Notes: generated by a model from the sequence alone, not told the origin. A stretch of DNA of 64,000 nt from Gordius sp. MW1 (GCA_964036665.1 OZ038526.1:15562001-15626000); one strand, 5' to 3'; counted from the first letter of the stretch, positions 37,354 through 51,377 are shown. Translations and numbers: made by a program.

Positions 37354-40300
37354 AAATATTTTTGCCTCAAAATTTTTCACATATTTTTCTTTGAACCGTA
37401 TTCATCCGATGAAAGTTGTCGTTTTCAGACGTGGTTTCTATGATCCCAAGTAAAAATTTATCAGAATTTAAAAACTATTACTTTGAAATCATGATCGCAT
37501 AGAGCAGTTTTCAAAAATTAAGCACTCACGTTGCGATACAACAAACTAATCGCAACAATAAAACGTTGTCTTTTGTCAAAATGATAGTTCTCGCAGCTTA
37601 AAACCTATTTTCGGAAGTCAATCCAGGATAATAGGATTCTCAAATTGGCTTACTTTTATATATTTTTTCATGCTCTTTCACATAGAATCGAAAAAAATAA
37701 AAAATTTTACCTCTAAATTTTTCACATATTTTTCTTTGAACCGTATTCATCCGATGAAAGTTGGCGTTTTCACACGTGGTTTCTATGATCCCAAGTAAAT
37801 ATTTATCAGAATCTAAAAACTATTACTTTGAAATCATGATCGCATAGAGCATTTTTCAAAAATTAAGCCACGTTGCGATACAACAAACTAATCGCAACAA
37901 TAAAAAGTTGTCTTTTGTCAAAAGGATAGTTCTCGCAGCTTAAAACCTATTTTCGGAAGTCAATCCAGGTTAATAGGATTCTCAAATTGGCTTACTTTTA
38001 TATATTTTTTTATGCTCTTTCACAGAGAATCGAAAAAAATAAATATTTTTACCTCAAAATATTTCACATATTTTTCTTTGAACTGTATTCATCCGATGAA
38101 AGTTGTCGTTTTCAGACGTGGTTGCTATGATCCCAAGTAAAAATTTATCAGAATCTAAAAACTATTAATTTGAAATCATGATCGCATAGAGCAGTTTTCA
38201 AAAATTAAGCACTCACGTTGCGATACAACAAACTAATCGCAACAAACGTTGTCTTTTGTCAAAATGATAGTTCTCGCAGCTTAAAACCTATTTTCGGAAG
38301 TCAATCCAGGATAATAGGATTCTCAAATTGGCTTACTTTTATATATTTTTTCATGCTCTTTCACATAGAATCGAAAAAAATAAATATTTTTACCTCAAAA
38401 TTTTTCACATATTTTTCTTTGAACCGTATTCATCCGATGAAAGTTGTCGTTTTCAGACGTGGTTTCTATGATCCCAAGTAAAAATTTATCAGAATCTAAA
38501 AACTATTACTTTGAAATCATGATCGCATAGAGCAGTTTTCAAAAATTAAGCACTCACGTTGCGATACAACAAACTAATCGCAACAATAAAACGTTGTCTT
38601 TTGTCAAAATGATAGTTCTCGCCTCTTAAAACCTCTTTTCGGAAAACAATCGAGGATAATAGGATTCTCAAATTGGCTTACTTTTATATATTTTTTCATG
38701 CTCTTTCACATAGAATCGAAAATAATAAATATTTTTGCCTCAAAATTTTTCACATATTTTTCTTTGAACCGTATTCATCCGATGAAAGTTGTCGTTTTCA
38801 GACGTGGTTTCTATGATCCCAAGTAAAAATTTATCAGAATCTAAAAACTATTAATTTGAAATCATGATCGCATAGAGCAGTTTTGAAAAATTAAGCACTC
38901 ACGTTGCGATACAACAAACTAATCGCAACAAACGTTGTCTTTTGTCAAAATGATAGTTCTCGCAGCTTAAAACCTCTTTTCGGAAGTCAATCGAGGATAA
39001 TAGGATTCTCAAATTGGTTTACTTTTATATATTTTTTCATGCTCTTTCACATAGAATCGAAAAAAAATAAATATTTTTACCTCAAAATTTTTCACATATT
39101 TTTCTTTGAACCGTATTCATCCGATGAAAGTTGTCGTTTTCAGACGTGGTTTCTATGATCCCAAGTAAAAATTTATCAGAATCTAAAAACTATTACTTTG
39201 AAATCATGATCGCATAGAGAAGTTTTCAAAAATTAAGCACTCACGTTGCGATACAACAAACTAATCGCAACAATAAAACGTTGTCTTTTGTCAAAATGAT
39301 AGTTCTCGCAGCTTAAAACCTCTTTTCGGAAGTCAATCGAGGATAATAGGATTCTCAAATTGGCTTACTTTTATATATTTTTTCATGCTCTTTCACATAG
39401 AATCGAAAAAAAATAAATATTTTTACCTCAAAATTTTTCACATATTTTTCTTTGAACCGTATTCATCCGATGAAAGTTGTCGTTTTCAGACGTGGTTTCT
39501 ATGATCCCAAGTAAAAATTTATCAGAATCTAAAAACTATTACTTTGAAATCATGATCGCATAGAGCAGTTTTCAAAAATTAAGCACTCACGTTGCGATAC
39601 AACAAACTAATCGCAACAATAAAACGTTGTCTTTTGTCAAAATGATAGTTCTCGCAGCTTAAAACCTCTTTTCGGAAGTCAATCGAGGATAATAAAATTC
39701 TCAAATTGGCTTACTTTTATATATTTTTTCATGCTCTTTCACATAGAATCGAAAAAAATAAAAAATTTTACCTCAAATTTTTTAACATATTTTTCTTTGA
39801 ACCGTGTTCATCCGATGAAAGTTGTCGTTTTCAGACGTGGTTTCTATGATCCCAAGTAAAAATTTATCAGAATCTAAAAACTATTACTTTAAAATCATGA
39901 TCGCATAGAGCAGTTTTCAAAAATTAAGCACTCACGTTGCGATACAACAAACTAATCGCAACAATAAAACGTTGTCTTTTGTCAAAATGATAGTTCTCGC
40001 AGCTTAAAACCTCTTTTCGGAAGTCAATCGAGGATAATAGGATTCTCAAATTGGCTTACTTTTATATATTTTTTCATGCTCTTTCACATAGAATCGAAAA
40101 AAATAAATATTTTTACCTCAAAATTTTTCACATATTTTTCTTTGAACCGTATTCATCCGATGAAAGTTGTCGTTTTCAGACGTGGTTTCTATGATCCCAA
40201 ATAAAAATTTATCAGAATCTAAAAACTATTACTTTGAAATCATGATCGCATAGAGCAGTTTTCAAAAATTAAGCACTCACGTTGCGATACAACAAACTAA

Positions 40301-40932
40301 TCGCAACAATAAAACGTTGTCTTTTGTCAAAATGATAGTTCTCGCCGCTTAAAACCTCTTTTCGGAAAACAATCGAGGATAATAGGATTCTCAAATTGGC
40401 TTACTTTTATATATTTTTTCATGCTCTTTCACATAGAATCGAAAAAAATAAATATTTTTGCCTCAAAATTTTTCACATATTTTTCTTTGAACCGTATTCA
40501 TCCGATGAAGGTTGTCGTTTTCAGACGTGGTTTCTATGATCCCAAGTAAAAATTTATCAGAATCTAAAAACTATTAATTTGAAATCATGATCGCATAGAG
40601 CAGTTTTCAAAAATTAAGCACTCACGTTGCGATACAACAAACTAATCGCAACAATAAAACGTTGTCTTTTGTCAAAATGATAGTTCTCGCAGCATAAAAC
40701 CTCTTTTCGGAAATCAATCGAGGATAATAGGATTCTCAAATTGGCTTACTTTTATATATTTTTTCATGCTCTTTCACATAGAATCGAAAAAAATAAATAT
40801 TTTTGCCTCAAAATTTTTCACATATTTTTCTTTGAACCGTATTCATCCGATGAAAGTTGTCGTTTTCAGACGTGGTTTCTATGATCCCAAGTAAAAATTT
40901 ATCAGAATCTAAAAACTATTACTTTGAAATCA
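37354..40932. repeat. Satellite family A array, third block up to the A/B switch
   Basis: From 37354 to about 39200 this is the partial third 7281-bp unit. From about 39200 to 40932 there are five further A monomers that are more alike (all GCACTCACG, AGCAGTTTTC and ATCGAGG type) and show small drift such as GGAAAACAATCG, GCCGCTTAAAACC, ATTTTTGCCTC and CCAAATAAAAA. The last A monomer is 40588-40932. No gene is present. Confidence 0.96.
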
Positions 40933-41280
40933 TGATCGCATAGAGCAGTTTTCAAAAATTAAGCAATCACGTTGCGATACAACAAACTAATCGCAACAAT
41001 AAAACCTTATCTTTTGTCAAAATGATAGTTCTCGCAGCTTAAAATTTCTTTTCGTAAATCAATCGAGGATAATAGGATTCTCAAATGGCTTACTTTTATA
41101 TATTTTATTAAGCTATTTCACATAGAATAACAAAAAATAAATATTTTTACCTCAAAATGTTTCATATTTTTTTCTTTCAACCGTATTCATACGATAAAAG
41201 TTGTCGTTTTCATACACGATTTCCATGATAAAAAGGTTAAATTTATCAGAATCAGAAAACTATTACTTTGAAATCATGAC

Positions 41281-44030
41281 CGCATAGAGCAGTTTTCAAA
41301 AATTAAGCACTCACGTTGCGATACAACAACCTAATCGCAACATTAAAACCTTGTCTTTTGTCAAAATGATAGTTCTCGCAGCTTAAAACTTCTTTTCCGA
41401 AGTCATTCGAGGATAATAGGATTCTCATTGGCTTACTTTTATATATTTTTTCAAGCTCTTTCACATAGAATAACAAAAAATAAATATTTTTACCTCAAAA
41501 TTTTTCACATTTTTTTCTTTCAACCGTATTCATCCGATGAAAGTTGTCGTTTTCAGACACGATTTCCATGATAAAAAGTTAAAATTTATCAGAATCAGAA
41601 AACTATTAATTTGAAATCATGATCGCATAGAGCAGTTTTAAAAAATTAAGCACTCACGTTGCGATACGACAAACTAATCGCAACAATAAAACCTTGTCTT
41701 TTGTCAAAATGATAGTTCTCGCAGCATAAAACGTCTTTTCGGAAGTCAATCGAGGATAATAGGATTCTCAAATTGGCTTACTTTTATATATTTTTTCAAG
41801 CTCTTTCACATAGAATAAAAAAAAATAAACATTTTTACCTCAAAATTTTTCACATTTTTTTCTTTCAACCGTATTCATCCGATGAAAGTTGTCGTTTTCA
41901 GACACGATTTCCATGATAAAAAGTTAAGATTTATCAGAATCAGAAAACTATTACTTTGAAATCATGATCGCATAGAGCAGTTTTCAAAAATTAAGCACTC
42001 ACGTTGCGATACAATAAACTAATCGCAATAATAAAACCTTGTCTTTTGTCAAAATGATAGTTTTTGCAGCTTAAAACTTCTTTTCCGAAGTCATTCGAGG
42101 ATAATATGATTCTCATTGGCTTACTTTTATATATTTTTTCAAGCTCTTTCACATAGAATAACAAAAAATAAATATTTTTACTCAAAATTTTTCACATTTT
42201 TTTCTTTCAACCGTATTCATCCGATGAAAGTTGTCGTTTTCAGACACGATTTCCATGATAAAAAGTTAAAATTTATGAGAATCGTAAAACTATTACTTTG
42301 AAATCATGACCGCATAGAGCAGTTTTCAAAAATTAAGCACTCACGTTGCGATACAACAAACTAATCGCAACAATAAAACCTTGTCTTTTGTCAAAATGAT
42401 AGTTCTCGCAGCTTAAAATTTCTTTTCGTAAATCAATCGAGGATAATAGGATTCTCAAATAGGCTTACTTTTATATATTTTTTGAAGCTCTTTCACATAG
42501 AATAACAAAAAATAAAATATTTTACCTCAAAATTTTCACATTTTTTCTTTCTACCGTATTCATCCGATGAAAGTTGTCGTTTTCATACACGGATTCCATG
42601 ATAAAATGGTTAAATTTATCAGAATCAGAAAACTATTACTTTGAAATCGTGACCGCATAGAGCAGTTTTAAAAAATTAAGCACTCACGTTGCGATACAAC
42701 AACCTAATCGCAACATTAAAACCTTGTCTTTTGTCAAAATGATAGTTCTCGCAGCTTAAAACTTCTTTCCCGAAGTCATTCGAGGATAATAGGATTCTCA
42801 TTGGCTTACTTTTATATATTTTTTCAAGCTCTTTCACATAGAATAACAAAAAATAAATATTTTTACCTCAAAATTTTTCACATTTTTTTCTTTCAACCGT
42901 ATTCATCCGATGAAAGTTGTCGTTTTCAGACACGATTTCCATGATAAAAAGTTAAAATTTATCAGAATCCGAAAACTATTAATTTGAAATCATGATTGCA
43001 TAGAGCAGTTTTAAAAAATTAAGCACTCACGTTGCGATACGACAAACTAATCGCAACAATAAAACCTTGTCTTTTGTCAAAATGATAGTTCTCGCAGCAT
43101 AAAACGTCTTTTCGGAAGTCAATCGAGGATAATAGGATTCTCAAATTGGCTTACTTTTATATATTTTTTCAAGCTCTTTCACATAGAATAAAAAAAAATA
43201 AACATTTTTACCTCAAAATTTTTCACATTTTTTTCTTTCAACCGTATTCATCCGATGAAAGTTGTCGTTTTCAGACACGATTTCCATGATAAAAAGTTAA
43301 GATTTATCAGAATCAGAAAACTATTACTTTGAAATCATGATCGCATAGAGCAGTTTTCAAAAATTAAGCACTCACGTTGCGATACAATAAACTAATCGCA
43401 ATAATAAAACCTTGTCTTTTGTCAAAATGATAGTTTTTGCAGCTTAAAACTTCTTTTCCGAAGTCATTCGAGGATAATAGGATTCTCATTGGCTTACTTT
43501 TATATATTTTTTCAAGCTCTTTCACATAGAATAACAAAAAATAAATATTTTTACTCAAAATTTTTCACATTTTTTTCTTTCAACCGTATTCATCCGATGA
43601 AAGTTGTCGTTTTCAGACACGATTTCCATGATAAAAAGTTAAAATTTATGAGAATCGTAAAACTATTACTTTGAAATCATGACCGCATAGAGCAGTTTTC
43701 AAAAATTAAGCACTCACGTTGCGATACAACAAACTAATCGCAACAATAAAACCTTGTCTTTTGTCAAAATGATAGTTCTCGCAGCTTAAAATTTCTTTTC
43801 GTAAAACAATCGAGGATAATAGGATTCTCAAATAGGCTTACTTTTATATATTTTTTGAAGCTCTTTCACATAGAATAACAAAAAATAAAATATTTTACCT
43901 CAAAATTTTCACATTTTTTCTTTCTACCGTATTCATCCGATGAAAGTTGTCGTTTTCATACACGATTTCCATGATAAAATGGTTAAATTTATCAGAATCA
44001 AAAAACTATTACTTTGAAATCATGACCGCA
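41281..44030. repeat. Family B higher-order repeat, 1373-bp unit (4 monomers) in two copies
   Basis: Markers recur at 1372-1374 bp: CAACCTAATCGCAACATT (41326 and 42698), AAAACGTCTTTTCGG (about 41729 and 43102), CAATAAACTAATCGCAATAA (about 42010 and 43383) and TAAAATTTCTTTTCGTAAA (about 42412 and 43786). A further two-monomer repeat (offset 685 bp) places the CAATAAACTAATCGC type again at about 44068. Confidence 0.8.
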
Positions 44031-45719
44031 TAGAGCAGTTTTAAAAAATTAAGCACTCACGTTGCGATACAATAAACTAATCGCAATAATAAAACCTTGT
44101 CTTTTGTCAAAATGATAGTTTTTGCAGCTTAAAACTTCTTTTCCGAAGTCATTCGAGGATAATAGGATTCTCATTGGCTTACTTTTATATATTTTTTCAA
44201 GCTCTTTCACATAGAATAACAAAAAATAAATTCTTTTACTCAAAATTTTTCACATTTTTTTCTTTCAACCGTATTCATCCGATGAAAGTTGTCGTTTTCA
44301 GACACGATTTCCATGATAAAAAGTTAAAATTTATGAGAATCGTAAAACTATTACTTTGAAATCATGACCGCATAGAGCAGTTTTAAAAAATTAATCACTC
44401 ACGTTGCGATACAACAAACTAATCGCAACAATAAAACCTTATCTTTTGTCAGAATAATAGTTCTCGCAGCTTAAAATTTCTTTTCGTAAATCAATCGAGG
44501 ATAATAGGATTCTCAAATGGCTTACTTTTATATATTTTATTAAGCTATTTCACATAGAATAACAAAAAATATATATTTTTACCTCAAAATTTTTCACATT
44601 TTTTTCTTTCAACCGTATTCATCCGATAAAAGTTGTCGTTTTCAGACACGATTTCCATGATAAAAAGATAAAATTTATCAGAATCAGAAAACTATTACTT
44701 TGAAATCATGATCGCATAGAGCAGTTTTCAAAAATTAAGTACTCACGTTGCGATACAACAAACTAATCGCAACAATAAAACCTTGTCTTTTGTCAAAATG
44801 ATAGTTCTCGCAGCTTTAAAACTTATTTTTGGAAGTCAATCAAGGATAATAGGATTCTCAAATGGCTTACTTTTATATATTTTTTTAAGCTCATTCACAT
44901 AGAATAACAAAAAATAAATATTTTTACCTCAAAATTTTTCACATTTTTTTCTTTCAACCGTATTCATCCGATGAAAGTTGTCGTTTTCAGACACGATTTC
45001 CATGATAAAAAGTTAAAATTTATCAGAATCAGAAAACTATTACTTTGAAATCATGATCGCACAGAGCAGTTTTAAAAAATTAAGCACTCACGTTGCGATA
45101 CAACAAACTAATCGCAACAATAATACCTTGTCTTTTGTCAAAATTATAGTTCTCGCAGCTTAAAACTTCTTTTCGTAAATCAATCGAGGATAATTCTCAA
45201 ATTGGCTTACTTTTATATATTTTCTCATGCTCTTTCACATAGAATAATAAAAAATAAATATTTTTACCTCAAAGTTTCATATTTTTTCCTTTCAACCGTA
45301 TTCATCCGATAAAAGTTGTCGTTTTCATTCACGATTTCCATGATAAAAAGGTTAAATTTATCAGAATCAGAAAACTATCACTTTGAAATCATGACCGCAT
45401 AGAGCAGTTTTCAAAAATTAAGCACTCACGTTGCGATACAACAACCTAATCGCAACATTAAAACCTTATCTTTTGTCAAAATGATAGTTCTCGCAGCTTA
45501 AAACTTCTTTTCCAAAGTCATTCGAGGATAATAGGATTCTCATTGGCTTACTTTTATATATTTTTTCAAGCTCTTTCACATAGAATAACAAAAAATAAAT
45601 ATTTTTACCTCAAAATTTTTCACATTTTTTTCTTTCAACCGTATTCATCCGATGAAAGTTGTCGTTTTCAGACACGATTTCCATGATAAAAAGTTAAAAT
45701 TTATCAGAATCAGAAAACT

Positions 45720-47250
45720 ATTACTTTGAAATCATGATCGCATAGAGCAGTTTTCAAAAATTATGCACTCACGTTGCGATTCAACAAACTAATCGCAACA
45801 ATAAAACCTTGTCTTTTGTCAAAATGATAGTTCTCGCAGCTTAAAACTTCTTTTCCGAAGTCATTCGAGGATAATAGGATTCTCATTGGCTTACTTTTAT
45901 ATATTTTTTCAAGCTCTTTCACATAGAATAACAAAAAATAAATATTTTTACCTCAAAATTTTTCACATTTTTTTCTTTCAACCGTATTCATCCGATGAAA
46001 GTTGTCGTTTTCAGACACGATTTCCATGATAAAAAGATAAAATTTATCAGAATCAGAAAACTATTACTTTGAAATCATGATCGCATAGAGCAGATTTCAA
46101 AAATTAAGCACTCACGTTGCGATACAACAAACTAATCGCAAAAATAAAACCTTGTCTTTTGTCAAAATGATAGTTCTCGCAGCTTTAAAACTTCTTTTCG
46201 GAAGTCAATCAAGGATAATAGGATTCTTAAAAGGGTTACCTTTCTATATTTTTTTAAGCTCTTTCACATAGAATAACAAAAAATAAATATTTTTACCTCA
46301 AAATTTTTCACATTTTTTTCTTTCAACCGTATTTATCCGATGAAAGTTGTCGACACGATTTCCATGATAAAAAGTTAAAATTTATCAGAATCAGAAAACT
46401 ATTACTTTGAAATCATGATCGCATAGAGCAGTTTTAAATAATTAAGCAATCATGTTGCGATACAACAAACTAATCGCAACAATAAAACCTTGTCTTTTGT
46501 CAAAATGATAGTTCTCGCAGCTTAAAACTTCTTTTCGTAAATCAATCGAGGATAATAGGATTCTCAAATTGGCTTACTTTTATATATTTTTTCAAGCTCT
46601 TTCACATAGAATAATAAAAAAATATTTTTACCTCAAAATGTTTCATATTTTTTTCTTTCAACCGTATTCATCCGATAAAAGTTGTCGTTTTCATACACGA
46701 TTTCCATGATAAAAAGGTTAAATTTATCAGAATCAGAAAACTATTACTTTGAAATCATGACCGCATAGAGCAGTTTTCAAAAATTAAGCACTCACGTTGC
46801 GATACAACAACCTAATCGCAACATTAAAACCTTGTCTTTTGTCAAAATGATAGTTCTCGCAGCTTAAAACTTCTTTTCCGAAGTCATTCGAGGATAATAG
46901 GATTCTCATTGGCTTATTTTTATATATTTTTTCAAGCTCTTTCACATAGAATAACAAAAAATAAATATTTTTACCTCAAAATTTTTCACATTTTTTTCTT
47001 TCAACCGTATTCATCCGATGAAAGTTGTCGTTTTCAGACACGATTTCCATGATAAAAAGTTAAAATTTATCAGAATCAGAAAACTATTAATTTGAAATCA
47101 TGATCGCATAGAGCAGTTTTAAAAAATTAAGCACTCACGTTGCGATTCGACAAACTAATCGCAACAATAAAACCTTGTCTTTTGTCAAAATGATAGTTCT
47201 CGCAGCATAAAACGTCTTTTCGGAAGTCAATCGAGGATAATAGGATTCTC
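45720..47250. repeat. Block repeated at 59350-60890 (offset 13636 bp)
   Basis: Rare variants occur here in the same order as 13.6 kb downstream: GCAGATTTCAAAAATTAAGC (about 46091 and 59727), GGATTCTTAAAAGGGTTACC (46221 and 59857), a 7-bp deletion giving GTTGTCGACACGATTTCC (46351 and 59987) and TTTAAATAATTAAGCAATCA (about 46432 and 60068). The shared deletion makes common descent secure. Confidence 0.85.
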
Positions 47251-47726
47251 AAATTGGCTTACTTTTATATATTTTTTCAAGCTCTTTCAAATAGAATAGA
47301 AAAAAATAAACATTTTTACCTCAAAATTTTTCACATTTTTTTCTTTCAACCGTATTTATCCGATGAAAGTTGTCGTTTTCAGACACGATTTCCATGATAA
47401 AAAGTTAAGATTTATCAGAATCAGAAAACTATTACTTTGAAATCATGATCGCATATAGCAGTTTTCAAAAATTAAGCACTCACGTTGCGATACAATAAAC
47501 TAATCGCAATAATAAAACCTTGTCTTTTGTCAAAATGATAGTTTTTGCAGCTTAAAACTTCTTTTCCGAAGTCATTCGAGGATAATAGGATTCTCATTGG
47601 CTTACTTTTATATATTTTTTCAAGCTCTTTCACATAGAATAACAAAAAATAAATATTTTTACTCAAAATTTTTCACATTTTTTTCTTTCAACGGTATTCA
47701 TCCGATGAAAGTTGTCGTTTTCAGAC

Positions 47727-48203
47727 GTGGTTTCTATTATCCCAAGTAAAAATTTATCAGAATTTAAAAACTATTACTTTGAAATCATGATCGCATAGAG
47801 CAGTTTTCAAAAATTAAGCACTCACGTTGCGATACAACAAACTAGTCGCAACAATAAAACGTTGTCTTTTGTCAAAATGATAGTTCTCGCAGCTTAAAAC
47901 CTATTTTCGGAAGTCAATCCAGGATAATAGGATTCTCAAATTGGCTTACTTTTATATATTTTTTCATGCTCTTTCACATAGAATCGAAAAAAATAAAAAA
48001 TTTTACCTCAAAATTTTTCACATATTTTTCTTTGAACCGTATTCATCCGATGAAAGTTGGCGTTTTCACACGTGGTTTCTATGATCCCAAGTAAATATTT
48101 ATCAGAATCTAAAAACTATTACTTTGAAATCATGATCGTATAGAGCATTTTTCAAAAATTAAGCCACGTTGCGATACAACAAACTAATCGCAACAATAAA
48201 ACG
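47727..48203. repeat. Island of family A inside the family B array
   Basis: The last B letters on the left are in CACATTTTTTTCTTTCAACG (up to about 47692) and the first A letter is in GACGTGG (47727). The A type then runs through one full junction-to-junction unit with the A-specific pair GCACTCACG / GCCACG, GTTGGCGTTTTCACAC and AAAACGTTGTC (48203). The first B letters on the right are in AAAACTTCTTTTCCG (48243). Both crossovers fall in sequence shared by A and B and in register, as expected for gene conversion or double unequal exchange. Confidence 0.88.
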
Positions 48204-51200
48204 TTGTCTTTTGTCAAAATGATAGTTCTCGCAGCTTAAAACTTCTTTTCCGAAGTCATTCGAGGATAATAGGATTCTCATTGGCTTACTTTTATATATT
48301 TTTTCAAGCTCTTTCACATAGAATAACAAAAAATAAATATTTTTACTCAAAATTTTTCACATTTTTTTCTTTCAACCGTATTCATCCGATGAAAGTTGTC
48401 GTTTTCAGACACGATTTCCATGATAAAAAGTTAAAATTTATGAGAATCGTAAAACTATTACTTTGAAATCATGACCGCATAGAGCAGTTTTAAAAAATTA
48501 ATCACTCACGTTGCGATACAACAAACTAATCGCAACAATAAAACCTTATCTTTTGTCAGAATGATAGTTCTCGCAGCTTAAAATTTCTTTTCGTAAAACA
48601 ATCGAGGATAATAGGATTCTCAAATCGCTTACTTTTATATATTTTATTAAGCTATTTCAAATCGATAACAAAAAATAAATATTTTTACCTCAAAATTTTT
48701 CACATTTTCTTCTTTCAACCGTATTCATCCGATGAAAGTTGTCGTTTTCAGACACGATTTCCATGATAAAAAGTTAAAATTTATCAGACTTAGAAAACTC
48801 TTACTTTGAAATCATGATCGCATAGAGCAGTTTTAAAAAATTAAGCACTCACGTTGCGATACATCAAACTAATCGCAACAATAAAACCTTATCTTTTGTC
48901 ATAATGATAGGTCTCGCAGCTTTAAAACTTCTTTTCGGAAGTCAATCGAGGATAATAGGATTCTCAAATGGCTTACTTTTATATATTTTTTTAAGCTCTT
49001 TCACATAGAATAACAAAAAATAAATATTTTTACCTCAAAATTTTTCACATTTTTTTCTTTCAACCGTATTCATCCGATGAAAGTTGTCGTTTTCAGACAC
49101 GATTTCCATGATAAAAAGATAAAATTTATCAGAATCAGAAAACTATTACTTTGAAATCATGATCGCATAGAGCAGTTTTCAAAAATTAAGTACTCACGTT
49201 GCGATACAACAAACTAATCGCAACAATAAAACCTTGTCTTTTGTCAAAATGATAGTTCTCGCAGCTTTAAAACTTATTTTTGGAAGTCAATCAAGGATAA
49301 TAGGATTCTCAAATGGCTTACTTTTATATATTTTTTTAAGCTCATTCACATAGAATAACAAAAAATAAATATTTTTACCTCAAAATTTTTCACATTTTTT
49401 TCTTTCAACCGTATTCATCCGATGAAAGTTGTCGTTTTCAGACACGATTTCCATGATAAAAAGTTAAAATTTATCAGAATCAGAAAACTATTACTTTGAA
49501 ATCATGATCGCACAGAGCAGTTTTAAAAAATTAAGCACTCACGTTGCGATACAACAAACTAATCGCAACAATAAAACCTTGTCTTTTGTCAAAATTATAG
49601 TTCTCGCAGCTTAAAACTTCTTTTCGTAAATCAATCGAGGATAATTCTCAAATTGGCTTACTTTTATATATTTTTTCATGCTCTTTCACATAGAATAATA
49701 AAAAATAAATATTTTTACCTCAAAGTTTCATATTTTTTCCTTTCAACCGTATTCATCCGATAAAAGTTGTCGTTTTCATTCACGATTTCCATGATAAAAA
49801 GGTTAAATTTATCAGAATCAGAAAACTATTACTTTGAAATCATGACCGCATAGAGCAGTTTTCAAAAATTAAGCACTCACGTTGCGATACAACAAACTAA
49901 TCGCAACAATAAAACCTTATCTTTTGTCAAAATGATAGTTCTCGCAGCTTTAAAACTTCTTTTCGGAAGTCAATCGAGGATAAGGGGATTCTCAAATGGC
50001 TTACTTTTATATATTTTTTTAAGCTCTTTCACATAGAATAACAATAAATAAATATTTTTACCTCAAAATTTTTCACATTTTTTTCTTTCAACCGTATTCA
50101 TCCGATGAAAGTTGTCGTTTTCAGACACGATTTTCATGATAAAAAGTTAAAATTTATCAGAATCAGAAAACTATTACTTTGAAATCATGATCGCATAGAG
50201 CAGTTTTCAAAAATTAAGCACTCACGTTGCGATACAACAAACTAATCGCAACAATAAAACCTTGTCTTTTGTCAAAATGATAGTTCTCGCAGCTTAAAAC
50301 TTCTTTTCCGAAGTCATTCGAGGATAATAGGATTCTCATTGGCTTACTTTTATATATTTTTTCAAGCTCTTTTACATAGAATAACAAAAAATAAATATTT
50401 TTACCTCAAAATTTTTCACATTTTTTTCTTTCAACCGTATTCATCCGATGAAAGTTGTCGTTTTCAGACACGATTTCCATGATAAAAAGTTAAAATTTAT
50501 CAGATTCCGAAAACTATTAATTTGAAATCATGATCGCATAGAGCAGTTTTAAAAAATTAAGCACTCACGTTGCGATACGACAAACTAATCGCAACAATAA
50601 AACCTTGTCTTTTGTCAAAATGATAGTTCTCGCAGCATAAAACGTCTTTTCGGAAGTCAATCGAGGATAATAGGATTCTCAAATTGGCTTACTTTTATAT
50701 ATTTTTTCAAGCTCTTTCACATAGAATAAAAAAAATAATATTTTTACCTCAAAATTTTTCACATTTTTTTCTTTCAACCGTATTCATCCGATGAAAGTTG
50801 TCGTTTTCAGACACGATTTCCATGATAAAAAGTTAAGATTTATCAGAATCAGAAAACTATTACTTTGAAATCATGATCGCATAGAGCAGTTTTCAAATTA
50901 AGCACTCACGTTGCGATACAATAAACTAATCGCAATAATAAAACCTTGTCTTTTGTCAAAATGATAGTTTTTGCAGCTTAAAACTTCTTTTCCGAAGTCA
51001 TTCGAGGATAATAGGATTCTCATTGGCTTACTTTTATATATTTTTTCAAGCTCTTTCACATAGAATAACAAAAAAAAATATTTTTACTCAAAATTTTTCA
51101 CATTTTTTTCTTTCAACCGTATTCATCCGATGAAAGTTGTCGTTTTCAGACACGATTTCCATGATAAAAAGTGAAAATTTATGAGAATCGTAAAACTATT

Positions 51201-51373
51201 ACTTTGAAATCATGACCGCATAGAGCAGTTTTTAAAAATTAAGCACTCACGTTGCGATACAACAAACTAATCGCAACAATAAAACCTTGTCTTTTGTCAA
51301 AATGATAGTTCTCGCAGCTTAAAATTTCTTTTCGTAAATCAATCGAGGATAATAGGATTCTCAAATAGGCTTA
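48204..51373. repeat. Satellite family B array, second block
   Basis: About nine monomers of family B, ending where insert II interrupts a unit after CTCAAATAGGCTTA. They include recurrent sub-variants that also mark later blocks: CATCAAACTAATCGC with ATAATGATAGGTCTCGC (about 48862-48915), AAGTACTCACG (49189), CGCACAGAGCAG (49509), GATAATTCTCAAATTGG (about 49641) and GATAAGGGGATTCTC (about 49979). No gene is present. Confidence 0.96.
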
Positions 51374-51377
51374 TTAA

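Larger units (their letters stand above)
22792..39200. repeat. 7281-bp compound tandem duplication (satellite plus insert), about 2.25 copies
   Basis: Copies are 22792-30072, 30073-37353 and a partial one from 37354 to about 39200. Every marker recurs at 7281 bp, including ACCTCTAAATTTTTCAC (about 23149, 30430, 37711), AATAAAAAGTTGTC, CTAATCGCAACAAACG (a monomer lacking ATAAA), the 21-bp deletion (26897, 34178) and the whole 2157-bp insert. The first two copies are nearly identical; differences I noticed include GGCCGTCCGC versus GGCCCTCCGC (28285 and 35566), GTTTTGAGACG versus GTTTTCAGACG (about 27646 and 34927) and CGACGATAAT versus CGACAATAAT. The unit equals about 15 monomers plus the insert, so the insertion came before the amplification. 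Confidence 0.92.
40933..47726. repeat. Satellite family B array, first block
   Basis: The monomer has the same length and framework as family A, but with consistent differences: AAAACCTTGTC for AAAACGTTGTC, GAATAACAAAAAA for GAATCGAAAAAAA, CACATTTTTTTCTTTC for CACATATTTTTCTTTG, GACACGATTTCCATGATAAA for the A form GACGTGGTTTCTATGATCCC, and GAATCAGAAAACT for GAATCTAAAAACT. The first unit (40933) already carries all the B letters apart from shared variants, so the switch is abrupt. Sub-variants include CAATAAACTAATCGCAATAA, CAACCTAATCGCAACATT, TTTCTTTTCGTAAATC and the TACTCAAAA form that lacks one C. No gene is present. Confidence 0.96.
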
